A DNA stretch of 64,000 nucleotides from Streptomyces sp. NBC_01716 (GTDB lineage: Bacteria > Actinomycetota > Actinomycetes > Streptomycetales > Streptomycetaceae), in assembly GCF_036248275.1 (NCBI RefSeq), contig NZ_CP109181.1, forward strand, positions 1,116,001-1,180,000. The letters are read 5' to 3'. Below are positions 50,188-58,481 of the stretch, in pieces (position 1 is the first letter of the stretch; the number at the start of each line of letters is the position of its first letter). The position numbers and the translations under genes are program-made. The notes under the pieces were generated by a model that saw only the letters and a list, made by a program, of their open reading frames with translations, was not told where the DNA came from and did no database searches.

Positions 50188-50379
50188 CTAGGTCCTGTCC
50201 GGTGGATCTTCGCGGATAAGACCGGGGCGTCTGGTGCGGTGCATCGCAAGGCGCCGAAGTGCCCACAGGGTGGTTTCCTGTGGGCACTTCGGCAACGCGG
50301 CGAGGTGCCGCCCGCCGCGGCAGCGGCTGATGTCACTGCGGCGTTCCGGGCCCGCGAAGATCCGCCGGACAGGACCTAG
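50188..50379. mobile_element. 192-bp MITE (non-autonomous insertion element) 1
   Basis: Terminal inverted repeats of 28 bp, one mismatch: left end 50188-50215 starts CTAGGTCCTGTCCGG, right end 50352-50379 ends CCGGACAGGACCTAG. Inside is a perfect 17-bp stem (50253-50269 with 50277-50293) and a segment GCGTCTGGTGCGGTGC that recurs in the second MITE. No transposase. TA/CTAG at the ends suggests an IS5-type TA(G)-targeting parent. Its right end supplies the TAG stop of the adjacent MarR gene. Confidence 0.85.
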
Positions 50380-50780
50380 AGCATCTCCAGAAGGATGCGC
50401 CGCAGATCCGTGCGGTCCTGCGGGGTAACCCGCGCCAGCCTGCGGTCGAACTCCGCCGCGAGCGCTGAGAGCGCGCGGTCCCGCGCCGCCTCGCCCTCGG
50501 CGGTCAGAAAGAGCCGGTGCCGCCGCAGGTCCTCGTCGTCGATCTCACGCCGCATGAACCCCTTCGCGACGAGGTTGCGGACGTAGACCGTCACGCTCGC
50601 CTTAGGGATCATCAGCGCCGCCGCGAGTTCGGCGGGATACGGCGACGCGGCCACCTCGGCCAGCACGAAGAACTCCTTCGTCTCCAGCCCGAGCTCGGCC
50701 AGTTCACCGCTGCAGGCATCCATTACGACGCTCAGCAGACGCTGGTTCAGCGTCCACAACTGCGCCCCGTCAACCGCCAC
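50376..50780 (-). CDS. MarR-family regulator
   Basis: A 134-residue winged-helix protein. GTG 50780 has GGAGGGG six bases upstream. DNA-recognition region LAAALMIPKASVTVYVRNLV, wing EIDDEDLRRHRLFL. Its TAG stop lies inside the end of MITE 1, so the element may have altered the C-terminus. It is divergent from an alpha/beta-hydrolase gene, and an inverted repeat (50807-50834) between the two is the likely operator. Distinct from the island regulator. Confidence 0.8.
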   Translation of the reverse strand: MAVDGAQLWTLNQRLLSVVMDACSGELAELGLETKEFFVLAEVAASPYPAELAAALMIPKASVTVYVRNLVAKGFMRREIDDEDLRRHRLFLTAEGEAARDRALSALAAEFDRRLARVTPQDRTDLRRILLEML

Positions 50781-50806
50781 GCAAGCCCCTCCATCCGTCC
50801 AGGTGG

Positions 50807-50834
50807 TACAGTTCTGAAGTAGTTCCAAACTGTA
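50807..50834. promoter_or_regulatory. Inverted-repeat operator between MarR and hydrolase genes
   Basis: TACAGTT (50807-50813) and AACTGTA (50828-50834) are exact inverted arms separated by 14 bp, in the divergent promoter region. Confidence 0.6.
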
Positions 50835-50894
50835 TCAGCGGTGTTTCGTACTGGGCAGCCATGGAACAAATACATTCGCGAAAGGTGTCATCAG

Positions 50895-51809
50895 ATGCTT
50901 CAGCACATCACGATCCCGCGCGGACCGATCGATCTCTCGGCCGATCTCCACCTGCCCGACAGCACCGACGACGCGGCGCCACTGCGCGCCGTGGTGCTCT
51001 CCACGCCCGGCAGCAGCGTGAAGGAGCAGATCGGCGCGAACTACGCGTCCCGTCTCGCCGCGCGCGGCGTCGCCGCGCTCGTGTTCGACCCCGCCCATCA
51101 AGGTCAGAGTGGCGGAGAGCCTCGCGACCTCGAAGACCCCTACCGCCGCGGCGAGGACATCTCCTACGCGATCGACGCGCTCAGTACGGTCCCCGGCATC
51201 GCCCCGGAACGCATCGGCGTCCTCGGCATCTGCGCCGGCGGAGGCTACGCGGTGCACACCGCCCGCACGGACCATCGCATCAAGGCGGTCGGCACGGTCG
51301 TCCCAGGCAACATGGGCACGTCGTTCCGCGGCTTCCAGCCCGATGGCGCGGCGGCCGCACTCGACACCATGGCCGCCGCGCGCACCGAAGAGACCCGCTC
51401 CGGCGAACTGACCCGCGCGAACTGGCTGCCCGACACCTTGGAAGAGGCCACAGCGGCCGGGCTGACCGATATCGACACGACCCAGGCACTCACCTACTAC
51501 CGCACCGAGCGGGGCAGGAACGAACACTCCACGAACCGCCGCCTCTCACGCGGCGACTCGCTGCTGCTGGGCTATGACGCGTATCACCTGGTCGACCAGC
51601 TCATGACCCAACCGCTCCAGGTCATCCTCGCCGGACGCATCGGCAACACCGGCTCCTACGAGTCCGGCATGGAGTTGTGGAAGCTGGCCCCCAATCCGGT
51701 CGACCTCATGGTGATCGACGGCGCCGGCCACTACGAGATGTACGACGAGCCCGAGTACGTCGACGCCGCCGTCGACCGGCTCGCCACCTTCTACTTGAAC
51801 AACCTCTGA
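50895..51809 (+). CDS. Alpha/beta hydrolase (YcjY/dienelactone-hydrolase-like) with cysteine at the nucleophile position
   Basis: A 304-residue hydrolase. ATG 50895 follows AAAGG. The nucleophile elbow reads LGICAGGGYAV, so Cys113 occupies the usual serine place, as in dienelactone hydrolase. Acid and His appear near PVDLMVIDGAGHYEMYDEP. Oxyanion loop STPGSSVKEQ. MarR-hydrolase pairs are often induced by toxic aromatics or electrophiles, but the substrate is unknown. Confidence 0.75.
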   Translation: MLQHITIPRGPIDLSADLHLPDSTDDAAPLRAVVLSTPGSSVKEQIGANYASRLAARGVAALVFDPAHQGQSGGEPRDLEDPYRRGEDISYAIDALSTVPGIAPERIGVLGICAGGGYAVHTARTDHRIKAVGTVVPGNMGTSFRGFQPDGAAAALDTMAAARTEETRSGELTRANWLPDTLEEATAAGLTDIDTTQALTYYRTERGRNEHSTNRRLSRGDSLLLGYDAYHLVDQLMTQPLQVILAGRIGNTGSYESGMELWKLAPNPVDLMVIDGAGHYEMYDEPEYVDAAVDRLATFYLNNL

Positions 51810-51846
51810 ATCATCCGACCCGGTGCCCACCTGGTGCCGACAACAG

Positions 51847-52983
51847 TCAGGAGTGACCCCGTCGGCGCCATTCCTCCGCGAGCAGTTCGTACGAGCGGAC
51901 CCGGTCCGTGTGGGCGTGAGTGATCGTCGTGATGAGCAACTCGTCCGCGCCCGTGGCCTCCTGCAATTGTTCCAGCTGGTCGGCCACCCGCCCCGGTGAG
52001 CCGACGAACTGTGTGTCGATGCGGTCCTGGACGAGGGCCCGGTCCTCGTCGGTCCACGTGTGGGCACGCGCTTCCTCCGGTGTGGGGAACTCTATGGCGC
52101 CCTCGGCGGTACGGATGCTGCGCACCCACAGGCCGTAGCCGGTGGCGAGTTCGCGGGCGGTGGCGTCGTCCTCGGCGACGACGACGTCCGCCGAGACGCT
52201 GATGTACGGCTTGTGGAGGAACTCGGAGGGCTGGAAGAAGGACCGGTAGCCGTCCACAGCCTCCAGGACCGTGGCCGGGCCGACGTGGTAGTTCGCCGCG
52301 AACCGCAGGCCCCTGGCGCCCGCCACCTCGGCGCTCTGACCACCGCTGCTGCCCAGGATCCACACCTCCACGTCGGCGCCCTCCCCCGGCACGACGTGTG
52401 CCTCGACGCCCTCCGGGGAGCGGTAGGTGCCGGCCAGCAGGGCGAGGATGTCGCCGATCTGCTCGGCGTAGTCCTGTGACTCGGCGCCCGGCAGCAGGAG
52501 CAGCCTGCGCTGCAGCGCGATGCGGGGTGAGCCGAGCAGATGCTCGAAGGAGAAGCGGGGCGGGATCAACAGGCCGTTCGGGGTGCGGCCGTCGACGACC
52601 GGGGTCGCCGTCGGCAACGGTGCGGCCGGCTGTCCCGGCGGGCGGCCGCCCGAGCGGCCCAGGCCCAGATCGAATCGGCCCGGGTGCAGCGCGTCGAGCA
52701 GGCCGAACTCCTCCACGGTGGACAGCGCCGTACGGTGCCCGAGCTGCACGGCTCCGGAGCCGAGCCGGATCGTGGAGGTGGCGGATGCGGTCAGGGCCAG
52801 GACGACGGCGGGTGACGTGCCGGCCACGCCGGGGTTGAGGTGGTGCTCGGCGAACCAGTAGCGGGCATATCCGAAGCGCTCGGCCCGCTGTGCGAGGTCG
52901 ATGGAGTTGCGCAGGGCATCGGCTGCCGTCGAGCCGGACGGGATCGGGACCAGGTCGAGGACGCCGAGGGAGATGTCAGACAC
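51847..52983 (-). CDS. LLM-class flavin monooxygenase (MsnO8/luciferase-like)
   Basis: A 378-residue bacterial-luciferase-fold protein. GVLDLVPIPSGSTAADALRN, RYWFAEHHLNPGVAGTSPAV and LGSGAVQLGHRTALSTVEEF are typical of the single-component LLM group. GTG 52983 overlaps the end of a 30-codon ORF. Last gene of the eight-gene sulfur operon. It probably uses FMNH2 supplied by a reductase elsewhere to oxidise a sulfur-containing compound; no flavin reductase is in the window. Confidence 0.8.
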   Translation of the reverse strand: MSDISLGVLDLVPIPSGSTAADALRNSIDLAQRAERFGYARYWFAEHHLNPGVAGTSPAVVLALTASATSTIRLGSGAVQLGHRTALSTVEEFGLLDALHPGRFDLGLGRSGGRPPGQPAAPLPTATPVVDGRTPNGLLIPPRFSFEHLLGSPRIALQRRLLLLPGAESQDYAEQIGDILALLAGTYRSPEGVEAHVVPGEGADVEVWILGSSGGQSAEVAGARGLRFAANYHVGPATVLEAVDGYRSFFQPSEFLHKPYISVSADVVVAEDDATARELATGYGLWVRSIRTAEGAIEFPTPEEARAHTWTDEDRALVQDRIDTQFVGSPGRVADQLEQLQEATGADELLITTITHAHTDRVRSYELLAEEWRRRGHS

Positions 52984-53068
52984 GGGTGGACTCCTGGGAG
53001 GTCTGGGCGACGTGGACGCCGGCCGTGCCCGCGCCGACCGCGATCAGGGTGATGGCGATGAGCTTCAC
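52976..53068 (-). CDS. Possible 30-residue hydrophobic micropeptide
   Basis: GTG 53068 overlaps the stop of the upstream LLM gene (GTGA), and its own stop overlaps the start of the downstream LLM gene. The peptide begins VKLIAITLIAVGAGTAGVHV, a run of ~19 hydrophobic or small residues, then a polar tail. Double overlap is the pattern of translational coupling, so it may be a real membrane micropeptide or just a coupling device. No homologue recognised. Confidence 0.4.
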   Translation of the reverse strand: MKLIAITLIAVGAGTAGVHVAQTSQESTRV

Positions 53069-54441
53069 GACGCCGCCCGCTCGCCCCGGACGTCGTCCGG
53101 GTGCGCGAGGCCGAGGTGGTCGCGCAGGGTCGTGCCCTCGTACTCGGTACGGAAGACGCCCTGCTCCTGCAGCAGCGGCACGACCTTGTCGGCGAAGGGG
53201 TCGAGTCCGCCGGGGGTGATGTGCGGGACGAGGATGAAGCCGTCGGACACATCCGCCTGGACGAAGTCGTTGATGGTCCTGGCGACGGTCTCCGGGGAGC
53301 CGACGAAGGTCTGCCGGTTGCCGGTGTGGATGACCAGGTCGCGGATGGACCAGTTGTTGGCGGCCGCCAGCTCGCGCCATTCGCGCGCGGTGGCCAGCGG
53401 GTCGCGGTACATGCGCACCTGGGCTCGGCCCTTGGAGATGTGGTCGCCGCCGGCGTCCGGGTCGATGCCGGGCAGCGGTCCTTCCGGGTCGTACGCCGAC
53501 AGGTCCCGGTTCCAGACGAATTCCAGGTGCTTGATGGCGGTGGCACCGCTGACCTGCTGCCGGCGCACCTCCCTGGCCAGTTCCTCCGCCTCGGCATCGG
53601 TGTCGCCGAGCACGAAGGTGGCGGCGGGCAGGATCAGCAGATCGCGGTGGGAACGGCCGTATCTGGCGAGGCGGTTCTTGACGTCCGTGTAGAACGCCTG
53701 GCCCTCCTTGAGCGAGGCGTACTGGCTGAAGACGGCGTCCGCGCTCGAAGCGGCGAACTCGCGGCCGTCCTCGGAGTCGCCGGCCTGGAAGATGACAGGG
53801 CGTCCTTGCGGGGAGCGGGGCACGTTGAACTGGCCGTGGATGTCGAAGTGTTGACCCGTGTGGACGAAGGAGCCGGCTTTCGCGTCCCGCAGGAAGACAC
53901 CTGTCGTCCGGTCGGCGACGATCTCGTCGCCGTGCCAGGAGTCGAAGAGCTCGTTCGCCGTGGCCAGGAACTCCTTGGCGCGGGAGTAGCGCTCCTCCTG
54001 CGGCAGGAACCCGCCGCGCCGGAAGTTCTCGCCGGTGAAGGCGTCCCAGGAGGTGACGACGTTCCAGGCGGAACGGCCGCCGGAGAGGTGGTCGAGGCCG
54101 GCGAACTGGCGGGCCACCTCGTAGGGCTCGTTGAAGGTGGAGTTGATGGTGCCGGTCAGGCCGAGACGCTCGGTGACGGCGGCCAGGGCGGCGAGGACGG
54201 TGAAGGTGTCGGGGCGGCCGACAACGTCCAAGTCGTAGATGTTCCCGCCCTGTTCGCGCAGCCTGAGGCCCTCGGCGAGGAACAGGAAGTCGAACTTGGC
54301 GCGTTCGGCGGTCTGTGCGAAGTGGACGAAGGAGCTGAACTCGATATGGCTGCCGGCCTTCGGGTCGCTCCACACGGTGGTGTTGTTGACACCGGGGAAG
54401 TGCGCGGCCAGATGGATTTGCTTCAGCGGCTTGCTGGTCAT
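53065..54441 (-). CDS. LLM flavin monooxygenase, NtaA/SnaA/DszA family (alkyl-cysteine monooxygenase-like)
   Basis: A 458-residue flavin monooxygenase: QIHLAAHFPGVNNTTVWSDP, FDFLFLAEGLRLREQGGNIY, GRSAWNVVTSWDAFTGENF and RPVIFQAGDSEDGREFAA are the family landmarks. Members cleave C-S or C-N bonds (dibenzothiophene sulfone, nitrilotriacetate, N-acetyl-S-succinocysteine). The neighbouring GNAT and amino-acid transporter favour an S-substituted cysteine substrate. ATG 54441 is 20 bp from the next LLM gene. Confidence 0.85.
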   Translation of the reverse strand: MTSKPLKQIHLAAHFPGVNNTTVWSDPKAGSHIEFSSFVHFAQTAERAKFDFLFLAEGLRLREQGGNIYDLDVVGRPDTFTVLAALAAVTERLGLTGTINSTFNEPYEVARQFAGLDHLSGGRSAWNVVTSWDAFTGENFRRGGFLPQEERYSRAKEFLATANELFDSWHGDEIVADRTTGVFLRDAKAGSFVHTGQHFDIHGQFNVPRSPQGRPVIFQAGDSEDGREFAASSADAVFSQYASLKEGQAFYTDVKNRLARYGRSHRDLLILPAATFVLGDTDAEAEELAREVRRQQVSGATAIKHLEFVWNRDLSAYDPEGPLPGIDPDAGGDHISKGRAQVRMYRDPLATAREWRELAAANNWSIRDLVIHTGNRQTFVGSPETVARTINDFVQADVSDGFILVPHITPGGLDPFADKVVPLLQEQGVFRTEYEGTTLRDHLGLAHPDDVRGERAAS

Positions 54442-54461
54442 GTCGGTACGGTCCTTCCGGC

Positions 54462-55667
54462 TCAGGCGGTGGCAGCGGCGTAGCGGTTGGCGGGGCGAGG
54501 CAGACCCAGCAGGCCGCGGAGGGTGTCGGCCTCGTAGGCGGTACGGAACGCGCCCCGGCGCTGGAGTTCGGGGACCAGGCCGCGGGTGATGGCCAACAGG
54601 TCGTGCCCGGCGACGGCGGGCCGCAGCCGGAAGCCGCTCAGCCCCGCCTCGCTGAACTCCTGGATCAGATCGGCGAGTTGGGCGGACGTACCGGCGAAGA
54701 TCCGGGCGTCGCTGGTGTACGGCTCCCCCGCGAGCGCGTCGAGCCGTGCGCGCCGGTCCTCCGCTGCGGCCTGGTCGTCGTCCAGGAGGACAACCAAGTC
54801 CCCGAAGACGTGCAGGAGTTCGTCCGCCCGCCCGGCAGCCTCCTGTTCGGCGCGGATCTCGGCGACGATCGCCCGGACCTGGTCCGCGTCGTGCGGGGTG
54901 ACGTAGCCGATGTCGCCCTGGCGGGCCACCAGCCGGTACGGGACGGTCTGGTGGGCGAGGGCGGTGACCGGCGGCCGGCCCTGCGGCGGGCGCGGTGTGA
55001 TGGACGGGCCGCGGACGCTGAAGTGCCTGCTCTCGAAGTCGATGTGGTGCAGCTTGTCCCGGTCGACGAAACGCCCGGTGGCGGCGTCCCGGATCTCCGC
55101 GTCGTCCTCCCAGCTGTCCCAGAGTCGGCGCACCACCTCGACGTAGTCGGCGGCCTCGTCGAACAGGTCGGTCAACCGCTCCTGGCCGGAAGGGGTCCGC
55201 AGCTCCTCCAGGTTCAGCCGCGGGAAGGTGCGACGGCCGAAGTGGTCGGCCTCGTGCGGACGGGCGGAGATCTGCACCCGCAGACCGGCCCGGCCGGCGC
55301 TGACGTAGTCGAGGGTGGCGATCGCCTTGGAGATGTGGAACGGCTCCGTGTGAGTGGCGATCACGGTCGGAACCAGGCCGATGTGCCGGGTGAGGGGTGC
55401 GATGCGGGACGCGGTGAGTACGGCGTCGAGGCGTCCGCGTACCTGGTCGGTGCGGCCGTCGAGCTCGCCGTAGTGCGAGGACTGCGGGCCGAGCCCGTCC
55501 TCGAAGGTGACGAAGTCGAGCAGCCCGCGCTCGGCCTCGGCGACCAGGTCGGCCCAGTACCCGGCGGTGAACAGGTCCCGGGGGCGGGCGACTTGCTCGC
55601 GCCAGGAGGCGGGATGCCAGCCGGTGCCTTCGAGGGCGACGGCGAGGTGCAGCGAAGAAGGGGACAC
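54462..55667 (-). CDS. LLM flavin monooxygenase, third in the operon
   Basis: A 401-residue LLM-class protein with GTG start at 55667. LHLAVALEGTGWHPASWRE, then FVTFEDGLGPQSSHYGELDG, RVQISARPHEADHFGRR and the C-terminal LVPELQRRGAFRTAYEADTLR. Closely related in layout to the 61613-62719 protein, including the DSWEDDA segment, so the two loci hold paralogues. It probably oxidises a related sulfur or amine compound. Follows the GNAT gene by 110 bp. Confidence 0.8.
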   Translation of the reverse strand: MSPSSLHLAVALEGTGWHPASWREQVARPRDLFTAGYWADLVAEAERGLLDFVTFEDGLGPQSSHYGELDGRTDQVRGRLDAVLTASRIAPLTRHIGLVPTVIATHTEPFHISKAIATLDYVSAGRAGLRVQISARPHEADHFGRRTFPRLNLEELRTPSGQERLTDLFDEAADYVEVVRRLWDSWEDDAEIRDAATGRFVDRDKLHHIDFESRHFSVRGPSITPRPPQGRPPVTALAHQTVPYRLVARQGDIGYVTPHDADQVRAIVAEIRAEQEAAGRADELLHVFGDLVVLLDDDQAAAEDRRARLDALAGEPYTSDARIFAGTSAQLADLIQEFSEAGLSGFRLRPAVAGHDLLAITRGLVPELQRRGAFRTAYEADTLRGLLGLPRPANRYAAATA

Positions 55668-55777
55668 GGATGAATGCCTTCCAGGAGATCCGACGAGAAA
55701 CGGCGACCCGCTTGAACGGGGCGAACGGCGGCCGACGAGCGGCGGGATGGGGTCCGCCGGCCGAAGACCGGGGAAGG

Positions 55778-56512
55778 TCAGGAGCGGCATGCCGCTTCTT
55801 CCGCGGCGGCGGCTCCGGTGTTCCGCACGAGCCAGAAGACCGTGTGGCAGCGCAGGGTGAAGCCGAGCGACTCGTACAGCCGGATGGCGTCGGTGTTGGT
55901 CGCGGCGGCGTGCAGGAAGGGTTGCTCGCCGCGTTCCCTGATGCCGGCCGCGACGGCACGGACCAGGCGCGTGGCCAGGCCCCGGCCGCGGTGGTCCGGG
56001 TCGGTGCACACGGCGCTGATCTCGGTCCAGCCGGGCGGGTGCAGCCGTTCACCGGCCATCGCGATCAGTCGGCCGCGGTGGCGGATGCCCAGATAGGTGC
56101 CCAGCTCGACGGTGCGCGGCAGGTAAGGGCCCGGTTGGGTGCGGGCGACCAGATCGAGGATCTCGGGTACGTCGGCGGGGTCGAGCCGTACGGCTTCGGG
56201 GTCGGGCTCCGCCCGCAGCCCGGCGTCCACGAGCTGGACGCCCTGGCCTGTCTGGACGAGCTCCCAGCCGTTCGGCGGTTCGGTCGCGCCGCTCATCGCG
56301 GCGCTGCCGCCGGGGCCGACGAGCGTGGCCAGGTCGGCCCAGGCGCGCGGGTCGTCCTCGTCGGTGACGGCGTGGAAGGGAGCCACGTCGCGCGGATAGC
56401 GGGCGGCTCGGCCGACGCGTTCGGCGAAGTGGGCGTGCGGGCCGGTGAGCGCGGCCCAGGCGGGGTTGTCGAGGACGTGGGAAGAGGTGGCTTCGAGGCT
56501 GGCGACGGACAT
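55778..56512 (-). CDS. GNAT-family N-acetyltransferase
   Basis: A 244-residue protein with an acetyltransferase domain at ~110-235. CoA-binding motif DPDHRGRGLATRLVRAV, then FLHAAATNTDAIRLYESLGF. The N-terminal ~100 residues are an extension seen in FR47-like members. In Bacillus S-(2-succino)cysteine and alkyl-cysteine salvage, an N-acetyltransferase of this kind acylates the substrate before the LLM step, which fits the operon. Lies between the binding protein and LLM genes. Confidence 0.8.
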   Translation of the reverse strand: MSVASLEATSSHVLDNPAWAALTGPHAHFAERVGRAARYPRDVAPFHAVTDEDDPRAWADLATLVGPGGSAAMSGATEPPNGWELVQTGQGVQLVDAGLRAEPDPEAVRLDPADVPEILDLVARTQPGPYLPRTVELGTYLGIRHRGRLIAMAGERLHPPGWTEISAVCTDPDHRGRGLATRLVRAVAAGIRERGEQPFLHAAATNTDAIRLYESLGFTLRCHTVFWLVRNTGAAAAEEAACRS

Positions 56513-56592
56513 CGCGTGACGGCTCCGGTGCTGGGGACATGGGGTGGGGATCCCGCCGCGGGGCGGCGGCGGGATCCCCGGCCGATGGCGGG

Positions 56593-57621
56593 TCAGGAGT
56601 TGTCCAGCGGCAGTCCGGGCGGGTTGACCTCGGACGTGGCGACGGCCTCGTTGGAGAGGTTGTAGGCCTTGAGCCACTCGGCGTACTGACCGTTCTTGAT
56701 CAGGTGGTTGATGGCGTCGGCGAGGGGCTCGGCGAGGCCGCTGCCCTTCTTCGAGGTGGCCGCGATCAGGCCCTGGAGGCTCGCGCCGGCGCCTGAGTAA
56801 GTCCCTGCGGTACGCGTGGCGTTGGGCGTGTCGGCAACCTGGCGGTTGTGGTACGCGATGCCGGGGTTGGGGCCGAAGTACGCGTCGATCCTGCCGCTGG
56901 ACAGGGCGAGATAGACGCTGTTGCTGTCCTGGAAGTACTTGACGGTGAGCTTCTTGCCCTCCTTGGCCAGCTTCGCCTTCCATTCCAGGAGGATCTTCTC
57001 CTGGTTCGTGCCGGAGCCCACGGAGACCGTCTTGCCGGCGAGGTTCCCGTAGTCGCCGTCGAAGTTCCAGGTGCTCTTCTTCGGTGCGGTGAAGGCGAGG
57101 TTGTCCTGCCGGTAGGAGGCGAACTCGTACTTCGTCTTCCGCTCCTCGGTGTCCGTGACGTTGGTGAACGCCACGTCGACCTTGCCGCTGTCGATGCCGA
57201 CGAAGAGGTTCTCCCACGTGGAGTTCTTCACCTCGGGCGTGAGACCGAGGACCGCGGCGACCAGTCGGCCCAGGTCGGGTTCCGCACCGGTGAGGGTCTT
57301 CTGGTCGCTGCCCACGTACGCCAGGGGCGGGAAGCCGGCCGGCAGGGCGCCGACGCCGATCGCCAGCTTGCCGCTCTTCCTGACAGCGGCGGGCAGTTCG
57401 GCGCTGATGGACGTGACCTCGGAGACCTTGATGGTGGTCTGCCGGGCGGCGCCGTTGGAGACCTGGCCGATGACGACCTCGCCGGTCTTGGCGGCGGTGT
57501 CGGTGGAGGTGGCCGCGTCGCTGTCGCCCCCGCAGGCGGCGAGCCCGGTGGCCAGGGAGGCGACGGCGGTCGCCGCGGTGATGCCGCGTATCAGGCCGCG
57601 TCGGGTGAAGTGGGTAGGCAT
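56593..57621 (-). CDS. Polar amino-acid-type ABC transporter binding lipoprotein
   Basis: A 342-residue type II binding protein. ATG 57621 has AAGGA six bases upstream; another ATG two codons earlier sits on that site. Signal with RRG and lipobox LAAC (Cys30). GKLAIGVGALPAGFPPLAYV, WENLFVGIDSGKVDVAFTNV and SSGRIDAYFGPNPG are the family's ligand and hinge segments. Likely ligand is an S-substituted cysteine, methionine or similar compound. Confidence 0.85.
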   Translation of the reverse strand: MPTHFTRRGLIRGITAATAVASLATGLAACGGDSDAATSTDTAAKTGEVVIGQVSNGAARQTTIKVSEVTSISAELPAAVRKSGKLAIGVGALPAGFPPLAYVGSDQKTLTGAEPDLGRLVAAVLGLTPEVKNSTWENLFVGIDSGKVDVAFTNVTDTEERKTKYEFASYRQDNLAFTAPKKSTWNFDGDYGNLAGKTVSVGSGTNQEKILLEWKAKLAKEGKKLTVKYFQDSNSVYLALSSGRIDAYFGPNPGIAYHNRQVADTPNATRTAGTYSGAGASLQGLIAATSKKGSGLAEPLADAINHLIKNGQYAEWLKAYNLSNEAVATSEVNPPGLPLDNS

Positions 57622-57683
57622 GGCCATTCCTTGTCGCTGGAGGTGATGAGGGTGGCGTGGGGGAGGTCGGGGGGCGCGGCGGG

Positions 57684-58481
57684 TCAGAGGACCTTGCTGA
57701 GGAAGTCCCTGGTCCGCTCGTGCCGGGGCTTGTCGAGGACCTCGGAGGGCGGACCCTGCTCGATGATCTTGCCGCCGTCGATGAAGACGACCCGGTCGGC
57801 GATCTCTCGGGCGAAGCCGATCTCATGGGTGACGATGACGAGGGTGGTGCCGCCGGTCGCCAAATCCCTGATGACGGCGAGGACTTCGCCGACCAGTTCG
57901 GGGTCGAGTGCGGATGTGGGCTCGTCGAACAGGATGACGCCGGGGCGCAGGGCGAGGGCCCGGGCGATGGCGACGCGCTGCTGCTGACCGCCGGAGAGCT
58001 GGCGTGGGTAGGCGCCGGTCCTGTCGGCGAGGCCGACCCGGCCGAGGAGTTGGCGGGCGAGTTCCCGCGCCTCGGGCTTGCCCAGCCGGCCGGTGGCGAC
58101 GGGGGCCGCGGCCACATTGTCGAGGACGGTCAGGTGCGGGAACAGGTTGAAGTTCTGGAAGACGAAGCCGATCCGCCCGCGCTGGGTGAGGATGGCCCGC
58201 TCGCTCAGTTCCTTCAGCCACTTGCCCTGCCGCTTCACACCGATCGGCTCGCCGTTGACGCTGACGTAGCCGATCTCGGGCTTCTCCAGGTGGTTGATGA
58301 CCCGCAGCAGGGTGGACTTGCCGGAGCCGGAGGGGCCGAGGATGACGGTGACCTCGCCGGGACGGACCGTCAGGTCGACGCCGTCCAGCACCCGGTGGGT
58401 GCCGTACCACTTGTGCACACCGTGCACCTCGACGGCGGCGGCGTCGGCATCCGCCAGGGCGTCGAGCGTCTTGGCGGTCAT
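57684..58481 (-). CDS. Polar amino-acid ABC transporter ATPase
   Basis: A 265-residue ATPase of the GlnQ/HisP group: Walker A GPSGSGKST, VFQNFNLFPHLTVLDNV, signature QLSGGQQQRVAIARAL, Walker B VILFDEPTSALD. A ~17-residue N-terminal tail precedes VHKWYGTHRVL. ATG overlaps the permease stop (ATGA). Confidence 0.9.
   Translation of the reverse strand: MTAKTLDALADADAAAVEVHGVHKWYGTHRVLDGVDLTVRPGEVTVILGPSGSGKSTLLRVINHLEKPEIGYVSVNGEPIGVKRQGKWLKELSERAILTQRGRIGFVFQNFNLFPHLTVLDNVAAAPVATGRLGKPEARELARQLLGRVGLADRTGAYPRQLSGGQQQRVAIARALALRPGVILFDEPTSALDPELVGEVLAVIRDLATGGTTLVIVTHEIGFAREIADRVVFIDGGKIIEQGPPSEVLDKPRHERTRDFLSKVL

Noticed and set aside
53065..56052. A 995-codon open frame that would fuse the LLM gene to upstream sequence
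   Set aside because: The upstream part is out of frame with the third LLM and GNAT genes; the true start ATG 54441 begins a complete LLM protein.
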